Assembly (NCBI RefSeq): GCF_039962255.1
Contig: NZ_JAMPKY010000006.1
Coordinates: 124,001 to 188,000, forward strand
Reading direction: 5' to 3'
DNA from: Leptolyngbya subtilissima AS-A7
Lineage (GTDB): Bacteria; Cyanobacteriota; Cyanobacteriia; Phormidesmidales; Phormidesmidaceae
Length of the DNA: 64,000 nt
Positions within the stretch are counted from its first letter, which is position 1. Each line of letters begins with the position of its first letter. Under the pieces are notes generated by a model, which ran no database searches, was not told the origin of the DNA, and saw only the letters and a list, made by a program, of their open reading frames with translations. The translations under genes and the position numbers were made by a program. Below, piece after piece: positions 27,032 to 34,285 of this stretch.

Positions 27032-29323
27032 ATGGCAAACGAATCGTCTCGCTGCATCGATACTGATCGAATAGTTGCCCCTGAGGGGGGACTACTGATA
27101 GATATTTCGTATAGTCTGGGCGATCGCGATGAATGCGGCCAGGAGGGTGAGACCCCTGATCAAATGATGGCTCAACCAACCTTGCCCTGGCTAGAGCTGA
27201 TTCAGAACTACAGCCACTTTGCCATGGCGGTGGTGGATGTAGCTACGACGATCGGCACCCCCACCCCAGCCTATCCGGTGCTGTTTGCCAACCGATACTT
27301 TTGCCGGCTGACGGGCATTTGTTCTGAGGGGAGGCACCTCGACCTCAGCTTTTTTGACCGGCTCTCAGCAGCGGATCAAAAGGGGTTGCGGGAGCAGTTT
27401 CGACGGAATTTTTTAAATGCGGTGCTGCGCTATGCCTATGGGTCAGACGACTTAGTTTCACAGCGGCTGCTCGACGAGCCGCTGGTAGTGTCGCTGGCCG
27501 ACTCTGAAACCGGCGAAACCCGCCAGATTGAGCTCCGGCTGCGCACGGCAACGGGGGGCTTGCAGATAACGGCGATCGCCCCCGAGCTTCAGGCTTGCCT
27601 GGCAGACTGCTGGCCTGTGGCCCCCAGCCGCGAGCAGGTAACCAGCCAGCTGCTCGGCCAAGAACCCGCCTTTAGACAGCTGATTGCGGCCCTCAAACCA
27701 GGCCAGTACAGCGCTAGCGGCCAGATTTTGATCGAGGGCATCGACGTCACCGAGCAGGAGACCTCCAAGGCGCTGATTGAACTGCTGGTGGGTCACGAGT
27801 CAGTGCTGGGAACACGCCGCTTTGAGCAGGCCAACGAGCTGATGAAGCAGCTGTTTAGCGCTACCGACAGCTTTTTGCTGAGCGCCGAAAATAGCCAGGC
27901 CCAGCTCTTTACTCAGCTCAACCAGCCCGAGTGGCAGACTGCCAACTACGCGATCGCAGAGTTGCAGGGATCAGTCTTTTTGCGGGCAACCGATCGCCGT
28001 GAGGTGGTCAATGTGTCCGACCTCAGCCTCGAGTGCACTACGGCCTGCGAGGCCGCGATGCTAAATCAGGGGGTGCGATCGCTGCTGCTGATCCCGCTAG
28101 TGATGCGCACCGCCCGGCTGGGCGACAGCACGGCCCAGATGGTGGGCCTTGTCGGCCTCACCAGCCCTAGGCCCTACGCCTTCGACCAAGCCGATTGCAG
28201 CCGCGCCACCACGCTGATTCCAGCGCTGACGGCGGCTATGCGCCATAGTGTGCAAGACCGCTTCACCAACATTCACCCCTCAGTGCGGTGGCGGTTTGAG
28301 CAAGAGGCCGAGCGCCTGAGCCTGGGGCTGCCCCCCGCCCAGATTGTCTTTGAGAATGTCTACCCGCTCTACGGCATCTCTGATATTCGCGGCTCATCTG
28401 ATGAGCGCAACCGGACGATTCAAAAAGATCTGCTAACCCAGTTTCGCCTCGCCCTGGCGGTGGTGGAAGCAGCGGGCCGGGCCGTCAACAATGCCCTGGT
28501 GGGGCAGCTGGCCCTCGATCTGGCCGACCACATTGCTTGGCTGGAGAAAGGGGTAACGGTCGATTCTGAGGTGACGCTGCTGCGCTATCTGCAAGGGGAA
28601 GTAGAGGTGCATTTTGCCTATTTTGCCCAACACAGCCCCGAGGCCGAAGCCGCGATCGCTCAGTACAAAGCCGCCATTGACGCCAACCACGGCTGCGTCT
28701 ACGCCGCCCGCGCCCTGTATGACGAAACCATTGGCCACATCAACGGGCTGCTGCGCGATACCTGGACCCAGTGGCAGCAGTCGATGCAGGCGATTACCCC
28801 CCACTACTGCGATCTAGAGGCCACCGACGGCATTGACCACATGATCTACACTGGTCGGGCCATCGACCCTAATTTCACCGAGTTTCAGCTCAAGTCACTG
28901 CGCTATGAGCAGCTGCGGGCGGTGTGCGACTGCGCTCGCAAGGGGTTTTTGCTCAAGGCCGCCTACGACACCGACATGACCATTACCCACCTGGTGCTGG
29001 TGCAGGGCTACACGGTGGATATCGTCCACGACGAATCGACTGAACGCCTGTTTGATGTGCGGGGCACCCGCGACACTCGCTACGAAATCGTCAAAAAGCG
29101 CATTGACAAGGCCCGCGATGCGGAAAAGGGCGATCGCATTACCCAGCCCGGCATGCTGACGGTGGTCTATTCGACCAGCGAAGAGTGGCAGGAGTATGAG
29201 CGCTACCTGCGCTACCTGCACCGCGAAGGCATTGTGGCAGGCGACATTGAGCAGGGCACGGTAGAACCGCTCCAGGGAGTTAGCGGCCTCAAGTTTGCTC
29301 GGGTAAGGGTGAACCCTGAGTAG
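27032..29323 (+). CDS. Large PAS/GAF-like sensory protein of unknown output
   Basis: A 763-aa soluble protein from ATG 27032; an upstream in-frame start at 26786 would add 82 residues that look non-coding. Residues about 45-210 are PAS-like (FAMAVVDVATTIGTPTPAYP, VLFANRYFCRLTGI). Residues about 255-400 are GAF-like (QLFSATDSFLLSAENSQAQL, GVRSLLLIPLVMR, ADCSRATTLIPALTAAM). The C-terminal 360 residues, starting at FENVYPLYGISDIRGSSDER, contain no kinase, cyclase or DNA-binding motif that I can identify. Homologues seem to be cyanobacterial and lack a named function. A long bipartite hairpin follows. Confidence 0.72.
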   Translation: MANESSRCIDTDRIVAPEGGLLIDISYSLGDRDECGQEGETPDQMMAQPTLPWLELIQNYSHFAMAVVDVATTIGTPTPAYPVLFANRYFCRLTGICSEGRHLDLSFFDRLSAADQKGLREQFRRNFLNAVLRYAYGSDDLVSQRLLDEPLVVSLADSETGETRQIELRLRTATGGLQITAIAPELQACLADCWPVAPSREQVTSQLLGQEPAFRQLIAALKPGQYSASGQILIEGIDVTEQETSKALIELLVGHESVLGTRRFEQANELMKQLFSATDSFLLSAENSQAQLFTQLNQPEWQTANYAIAELQGSVFLRATDRREVVNVSDLSLECTTACEAAMLNQGVRSLLLIPLVMRTARLGDSTAQMVGLVGLTSPRPYAFDQADCSRATTLIPALTAAMRHSVQDRFTNIHPSVRWRFEQEAERLSLGLPPAQIVFENVYPLYGISDIRGSSDERNRTIQKDLLTQFRLALAVVEAAGRAVNNALVGQLALDLADHIAWLEKGVTVDSEVTLLRYLQGEVEVHFAYFAQHSPEAEAAIAQYKAAIDANHGCVYAARALYDETIGHINGLLRDTWTQWQQSMQAITPHYCDLEATDGIDHMIYTGRAIDPNFTEFQLKSLRYEQLRAVCDCARKGFLLKAAYDTDMTITHLVLVQGYTVDIVHDESTERLFDVRGTRDTRYEIVKKRIDKARDAEKGDRITQPGMLTVVYSTSEEWQEYERYLRYLHREGIVAGDIEQGTVEPLQGVSGLKFARVRVNPE

Positions 29324-29353
29324 GGGCAGCTGCCGTAGAAATAGGCCCCAAAA

Positions 29354-29415
29354 GGGACCGGGTGCCTGAGAATCGTCCATTCACGCGTTGGACAACTCAA
29401 CAGGCACCCGGTTCC
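29354..29415. terminator. Bipartite hairpin between convergent genes
   Basis: GGGACCGGGTGCCTG (29354-29368) pairs with CAGGCACCCGGTTCC (29401-29415) with one mismatch; a second small stem (GTCCA/TGGAC) lies in the loop. It lies 31 bases past the GAF protein stop and 13 bases past the convergent exported-protein stop. Confidence 0.7.
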
Positions 29416-29428
29416 TATCAGTCTTGAT

Positions 29429-29830
29429 CTAGCGGCTGCGTTGCAGACCGGGAGGTAGGCCACGGTCACTGTCAGCCTGGCGTTGAAGGCCGCGGGGCAG
29501 GCCGCGATCGCCATCGACCTGGCGTTGCAGACCCGGAGGTAAATTCTGCTCCTCTGAGGCGGTGGTGACTACAGCAGTCTCAGACTCAGGGGTCTCAACT
29601 TCAAGCGGTTCGACGAGAACGGCCTCGACAGTTTCGAGCGTGACCTCGGAGGTTTCTACCGTCACGGCAGGGGATTCTACCTGGGGTACCACCTCTTGCA
29701 CTGCAGATGCGCTGGGCTGAGGACGCTGCCCTTGGTCTTGTCCAGGGCGGGCGTCTGCGGCGGTGGCGGCTAGGGCAGCGGTGGCCAAAATGCTGAGGGT
29801 AGCTAGGGCAAGTTGCGATCGCAGGCTCAT
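29429..29830 (-). CDS. Exported protein with LPPGLQRQ repeats
   Basis: A 133-aa exported protein with a typical signal peptide (MSLRSQLALATLSILATAAL, cleavage near AADA). A Val/Glu/Thr-rich spacer follows, then three C-terminal units of the type LPPGLQRQxDxDRG (the middle unit reads LPRGLQRQ) and a terminal SR. Similar LPPGL-type repeats occur in other envelope proteins of unknown role. AAGGA eight bases before the ATG at 29830 favours this start over ATG 29839. Confidence 0.65.
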   Translation of the reverse strand: MSLRSQLALATLSILATAALAATAADARPGQDQGQRPQPSASAVQEVVPQVESPAVTVETSEVTLETVEAVLVEPLEVETPESETAVVTTASEEQNLPPGLQRQVDGDRGLPRGLQRQADSDRGLPPGLQRSR

Positions 29831-29929
29831 GATGGTCATCCTTGGGTCAACAACGAGGGAGCAGCACGCCCAATTCCGTGTGAGCCGCTGCCTTTATGTA
29901 TCCAAGGTAACCGTGGGGGGTCGAACCCC

Positions 29930-30340
29930 TCATCTGTGGATACACCCATCTCCGTCGCAGAGGGGATAAACCGAGTCGTAGCGCGCCTGACGCTTACCAA
30001 ACAGCTCGTAGCGGCGATCGCGCACCACGGCGTAGATCGAGTCGCCCACCGCCTTGGCTCCAGGCAGCGCTCGATAGGCTTGGATAAAGGGGTTGCTCAG
30101 GGGCAGCAAACGGCCAATTTCTTCGGCGGCATCACTGCCCTGCCAGCGGCGCTCAGGGGCCTGCTTGTCAATCACAATCATGCCGGCTTCGCAGTCTTGG
30201 GAACTAATGCCGTAGAGAGCCAAAGTAGCCTCGTCCTGCATGGGCACGTACTGAAACTGGGTGCCCTGATCGAGCGACTCCAGCAGTTGCACTAGACTGA
30301 CGCAGAGGTTACAGTTACCGTCATAAATCACACAGTACAT
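29930..30340 (-). CDS. DCC-family thiol-disulfide oxidoreductase-like protein (DUF393)
   Basis: A 136-aa thioredoxin-like protein of the DCC/DUF393 family. It starts at ATG 30340 with MYCVIYDGNCNLCVSLVQLL, which carries the family YDGxCxLC motif with the CNLC redox pair. Later blocks are FQYVPMQDEATLALYGI, IVIDKQAPERRWQGSDAAEE and YRALPGAKAVGDSIYAVVRD. The role in vivo is unknown; relatives are often near lipid or photosynthesis genes. An in-frame ATG at 30382 is less likely. Confidence 0.87.
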   Translation of the reverse strand: MYCVIYDGNCNLCVSLVQLLESLDQGTQFQYVPMQDEATLALYGISSQDCEAGMIVIDKQAPERRWQGSDAAEEIGRLLPLSNPFIQAYRALPGAKAVGDSIYAVVRDRRYELFGKRQARYDSVYPLCDGDGCIHR

Positions 30341-30565
30341 AGTAGTATTGCTGCTGATGGGTCGCCTTATTATCTTAGCCATCCGCTGATTGAGTTTCAG
30401 CTGTGGGGTAGATTAGCTCGCACTGCTTTCTTCCTGAAATCGACGCTATATCTTGTCTTATCTCTTTGGGATAGCCGTTGGCCCTTAAGTAGGGGTTTAA
30501 GCTCTCTGAGGCGTCCACTTCAGAGCACCGACGAGATCGGGCAGCACGCTAACGCATGACCCACG

Positions 30566-30592
30566 GCCTAGGGTTGCGGGCAACGCCCTAGC
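30566..30592 (+). promoter_or_regulatory. Hairpin in leader of pseudokinase gene
   Basis: GTTGC (30573-30577)/GCAAC (30580-30584) form an inner stem, and CCTAGG pairs outside with CCTAG across a two-base bulge. It ends 26 bases before ATG 30619 and abuts GTG 30595, so it favours the ATG as the start. Its role is unknown. Confidence 0.35.
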
Positions 30593-30618
30593 CGGTGCAT
30601 TTACCTCAGCAAAAACTA

Positions 30619-32568
30619 ATGGTTGTGAAAAGACTGATCGATGGACGGTTTCAGTTCATTCGAGTTGTCAGTACTAAGGCCTACACCAAGACCTACCTGA
30701 TGACCGATCATGGCGATCCGGCAAAGGCGAAGTGCATTGTTAAGCATTTGCAGCTGCCCTCTCACAACACCATTACCCTAAAATTTCTCAACGATTTGCT
30801 GGCCAAGCGGGTTAACCTGCTCAAGCGCATGGGCGATCACGAAGCGATCGCCAAAAACCTCTCTACGGTTCAGGAGGGGCAAGACTTTTACTGGGTGCGC
30901 GACTATGTTGCAGGCCATTCTCTCATGGCTGAACTGGCTGAAGGCAAACCCAGATCAGAGGCCGAGGTACTGCGCTTTTTAGTCGAGAGCCTGGAAATTT
31001 TAGACCTGATCCAACGCCACGGCATTGCCCACCAAAATCTGCACCCCAACAACCTGATTCGGCACCGCGATCGCGGCCACCTGGTGCTGGTAGATTTTGG
31101 CCTGATTCAGGATGCGGGCACTCCAGAGCCGAGCTTGGACAACGGCAACTCCGCAACTCTCACCGCCGAGTCAGCCTACTTGCCCCAGGTCAAACACCGC
31201 CAGTACACCCGCTTTGCTACCGACCACTTTGCCTTGGGCATGATTGCCATGCAGATGGCCACGGGCCTGTCTAACGAGGCAATTCCTCGCCTTAACCAGG
31301 ATGATTTCTTAGCCCAGATCAAGCTCCAACTTGACGAGTGCTCAACCCTGGGCAACCCCCTCAAAGACATTCTGACCAAAATGGTGTCGCCTCAGCCCGA
31401 GACGCAGTATCACCAGGCCAAAGACGTTTTGCTGGACCTAGCCGAGCGAGTGGGCCCCGCTGCCCCAGCGGCTGCAGCCGAGCCCACTAGCCCCCCGCCC
31501 CCGGAGAACGGCGCTGTGGATTCAGAACGGTTAGCGTCAATGCCGACTCCGGCTTCCCGTTCCGCCCGCCTTAACCGTCGCCCCAAGGTCTGGCTGGGCG
31601 CGGGGATCGCGATCGCCCTGCTGACGGTGGCGGGGGTGTTTTTGCTACGCATTCCCCAACGCATGACGGTCAATGGCTTACTGCAGCAGGCCGAGGCCGC
31701 TAAGCAGGTGGGGCAAAAGAATGACTCGCTCAACTACCTCAACCAGGCTATCAATCTAAAGCCCGACCATGGCAAGGCCCTAGCCCAGCGCTCTACGCTG
31801 CTGTGGGAAAATGGGCAGTCGGAGGAGGCCCTGCAAGACCTGACCAATGCCATTCAGAACGACCCCGACACGGCCGCCTGGTACTTTCAGCGGGGCAACC
31901 TGCGCTTTCACCTAGGAGATTTGCAGGGGGCGATCGCCGACTACGGCGATGCCCTAGAGCGCGAAACCACCTACGTTGACGCCCATATCAACCGGGGCAA
32001 TGCCCGGGCCGAGCTGGGGGACGAAGAGGGAGCCCTGCAAGACTACACCGCCGCCATCAACCTGGCCAAGGATCCGGAAAGCAAGGCCGATGCCTACCTC
32101 AATCGGTGCCTATCGCTTTCCAATTTGGCAGACCACGCCGCTGCCCTCAACGACTGCACCGAGGCCGTCAACCTGCGCCCCAACAACAGCCTGGCCTACG
32201 AAAACCGAGGGCTAGTCAAGCGGCGCCTCAACGATTTTCAGGGGGCGATTCAAGACTTTACGATCGCAATTCAGATCAATGCGGGCAGCCCGGAGCCTTA
32301 CTACAATCGCGGTTTGACGCGCCAAGATCTGGGCGACTACGCTGGAGCCATGGCCGATTTCAATCAAACGATTCAGCTCAATCCCGATCATCCCTTTGCC
32401 CATTACGACCGAGGGTTGCTCCATGCGGAGCTGGGGGATATTGAGAGCGCGATCGCTGATTTAGAAACCGTAGCTAGCGCCTGTCTCGACGTCAGCCGCC
32501 TGGGCTGCTTTGACGACGCCAAATATCAGCTAGAAAAGCTCCGAGCTATTCAGGGAGAAGAACCCTAG
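30619..32568 (+). CDS. Pseudokinase-TM-TPR protein
   Basis: A 649-aa protein with a Hanks-kinase-like domain (about 5-275), one transmembrane helix (VWLGAGIAIALLTVAGVFLL, near 318-337), and at least six tetratricopeptide repeats to the end (e.g. ALAQRSTLLWENGQSEEAL, AWYFQRGNLRFHLGDLQGAI). Kinase features: Lys42 in IVKHL and DFG (159-161) remain, but the catalytic loop HRDxKPxN reads HQNLHPNN (138-145; Asp replaced by Asn, Lys by His), and there is no glycine-rich loop. Catalysis is therefore unlikely. TPRs would lie outside the cytoplasm. GTG 30595 is an alternative start. Confidence 0.88.
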   Translation: MVVKRLIDGRFQFIRVVSTKAYTKTYLMTDHGDPAKAKCIVKHLQLPSHNTITLKFLNDLLAKRVNLLKRMGDHEAIAKNLSTVQEGQDFYWVRDYVAGHSLMAELAEGKPRSEAEVLRFLVESLEILDLIQRHGIAHQNLHPNNLIRHRDRGHLVLVDFGLIQDAGTPEPSLDNGNSATLTAESAYLPQVKHRQYTRFATDHFALGMIAMQMATGLSNEAIPRLNQDDFLAQIKLQLDECSTLGNPLKDILTKMVSPQPETQYHQAKDVLLDLAERVGPAAPAAAAEPTSPPPPENGAVDSERLASMPTPASRSARLNRRPKVWLGAGIAIALLTVAGVFLLRIPQRMTVNGLLQQAEAAKQVGQKNDSLNYLNQAINLKPDHGKALAQRSTLLWENGQSEEALQDLTNAIQNDPDTAAWYFQRGNLRFHLGDLQGAIADYGDALERETTYVDAHINRGNARAELGDEEGALQDYTAAINLAKDPESKADAYLNRCLSLSNLADHAAALNDCTEAVNLRPNNSLAYENRGLVKRRLNDFQGAIQDFTIAIQINAGSPEPYYNRGLTRQDLGDYAGAMADFNQTIQLNPDHPFAHYDRGLLHAELGDIESAIADLETVASACLDVSRLGCFDDAKYQLEKLRAIQGEEP

Positions 32569-32771
32569 CTGCCGCGCATCTGCCGCCGCCCGCTGCCCGA
32601 CCGTTTTTTACCTTGAACGTAGCTGCTAGCAACCGTATCCGCGTTAACCTCAGCAGCCTCTACGGGAGCTAACGGGGCAGCAGCCGTCTGCGGAGACAGC
32701 GCCACATAGCTCAGTCCACCCACGCCACCAACTAAAACAGCAGCCAACACTACAGAGAAACGATGCCACAT
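32565..32771 (-). CDS. Small membrane-anchored or exported hypothetical protein
   Basis: A 68-aa protein from ATG 32771: an N-terminal hydrophobic helix (FSVVLAAVLVGGVGGLSYVA), an Ala/Pro/Val-rich spacer and a basic tail (GKKRSGSGRRQMRGS). Its stop codon overlaps the convergent pseudokinase gene's stop by 4 bases. Not recognised; the composition suggests an exported, cationic peptide-like product. Confidence 0.5.
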   Translation of the reverse strand: MWHRFSVVLAAVLVGGVGGLSYVALSPQTAAAPLAPVEAAEVNADTVASSYVQGKKRSGSGRRQMRGS

Positions 32772-33079
32772 GATGGTATTCCAAATCTGGACAGTTACCT
32801 CTTCTCTGTGGCCGAAAAAAATCCAGCTGTTTCTGATGTAGCAAAAGTGACAAGTTGGTGAACTATTGAGCGGGTTCTTAAAGATTGAGTACAAATACTG
32901 CTCAGCCCACTTTGGCAGTTGACGACCCTAAGTACGGTTGTTAACCTAGCCGCCTTTTGCTGTGCACTGTATACAGAAGCGTTCTTTATAGTGAGAACTA
33001 TCGACGATGAAACCCAAGGCTCTGCGCCAGCAGGCCACAGCCCTGGCAATATGCCCATCCCAGCAGTTAGGAGCGATCC
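32772..33079. other. Divergent intergenic region with operator-like repeats
   Basis: Upstream of the flavin monooxygenase there is a perfect palindrome CTGTATACAG (32967-32976), and an inverted pair GTTCT (32981-32985)/AGAAC (32994-32998) that brackets TATAGT (32987-32992), a plausible -10. No ORF is seen in the gap. Confidence 0.4.
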
Positions 33080-34240
33080 ATGTACAACCTGAAGGCGGTG
33101 ATTATTGGAGCCGGCATTGGTGGATTGACCACGGGCATCGCCATGCGGCAGGCAGGGTACCAGGTTGAAATTTACGATCGCGCCCAAGAACTGCGACCCG
33201 CCGGTGCCGGTATCTCGCTCTGGTCGAACGGAGTCAAGGTGCTCAACCGCTTAGGGCTGGGGGAAAAGCTCGCTGCCATTGGCGGCGAGATGAACGCTAT
33301 GGAGTACCGCAGCCACACCGATGAATCCCTGAGCTACGTCGATCTGCGCCCCCTGTTTGAGCGGGTGGGCCAGCGCCCCTACCCCGTAGCCCGTACCGAT
33401 CTGCAAACCATGCTGCTCGAAGCCTTTGGCCCCGAGGATGTGCACTTGGGCATGCTCTGCACCGGCGTTGAGCAAGATGAGCACAGCGCCACCGCCGTTT
33501 TTGAGACTGGGGAGCGGGCGAGCGGCGACCTGGTAGTGGGGGCCGACGGCATTCATTCAGCGGTGCGGACCCATGTGGTAGGACAGGTCGATCGCCGCTA
33601 TGCCCGCTACGTCAACTGGAATGGCCTGGTCAAGGCTGACCCTGAACTGTGCGACCCAAACCTGTGGGTGCTCTACGTGGGCGATAGCAAGCGCGCCTCG
33701 ATGATGCCGGTGGGGGGCGATCGCTTTTACTTTTTCTTTGGGGCACCGATGGCTGAGGGCACCCAGGTTGAGCCCACCTACCGCCAGGATGAACTGTCAA
33801 AAATCTTTCAGGGCTGGCCCGAGCCGGTGCAAAAGCTCATTCAAGCCCTTGACCCAGAGCAGACCAATCGCCTAGAGATTGGCGACATCGACCCGCTAGA
33901 TTGCTTAGTGAAAGGACGCATTGCCCTGGTAGGCGACTCAGCCCACGCCACCACCCCCACCTTGGGCCAGGGCGGCTGTCAGGCGATCGAAGATGCCGAA
34001 GTGCTGACCCGCTACCTGCACACCACCAACATTGGCGTGGCCGACGCCCTCAAGCGCTATGAGACGGCCCGCAAAGACCGCACCGCCGAGCTAGTGCTCA
34101 AGGCCCGCAAGCGCACCAGCATCATCTACGGCTATGTACCCAAGGCCACCCAGCAGTGGTACAGCGACCTCAAGCAAGAGCCGCCCGAGGCCGTCATTGA
34201 CGCCCTGGCCAAGGTGATTTTAGCTGGCCCCATGGGCTAG
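33080..34240 (+). CDS. FAD-dependent monooxygenase, HpxO (urate hydroxylase)-like
   Basis: A 386-aa group A flavoprotein monooxygenase. FAD-binding GxGxxG (VIIGAGIGGLTTGIAM) at 7-22 and EIYDRAQ follow the standard fold. VVGADGIHSAVR gives the DG motif, and RIALVGDSAHATTPTLGQGG gives the GD motif. The closest named group by length and pattern is FAD-dependent urate hydroxylase HpxO (urate to 5-hydroxyisourate), but zeaxanthin epoxidase-like and salicylate hydroxylase-like enzymes share these motifs. No other purine-catabolism genes are near. A TAGGAG-type site precedes the ATG. Confidence 0.83.
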   Translation: MYNLKAVIIGAGIGGLTTGIAMRQAGYQVEIYDRAQELRPAGAGISLWSNGVKVLNRLGLGEKLAAIGGEMNAMEYRSHTDESLSYVDLRPLFERVGQRPYPVARTDLQTMLLEAFGPEDVHLGMLCTGVEQDEHSATAVFETGERASGDLVVGADGIHSAVRTHVVGQVDRRYARYVNWNGLVKADPELCDPNLWVLYVGDSKRASMMPVGGDRFYFFFGAPMAEGTQVEPTYRQDELSKIFQGWPEPVQKLIQALDPEQTNRLEIGDIDPLDCLVKGRIALVGDSAHATTPTLGQGGCQAIEDAEVLTRYLHTTNIGVADALKRYETARKDRTAELVLKARKRTSIIYGYVPKATQQWYSDLKQEPPEAVIDALAKVILAGPMG

Positions 34241-34285
34241 CAAGCGCGTATTGGAACTAGCGGATTGTGAGTCTTCTCAGCGCCA

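Noticed and set aside
29900..29985. tRNA-like T-arm (GGGGTTCGACCCCCC on the minus strand)
   Set aside because: The T-loop looks right, but no matching acceptor stem, D-arm or anticodon arm could be placed, and the segment overlaps the end of the DCC gene.
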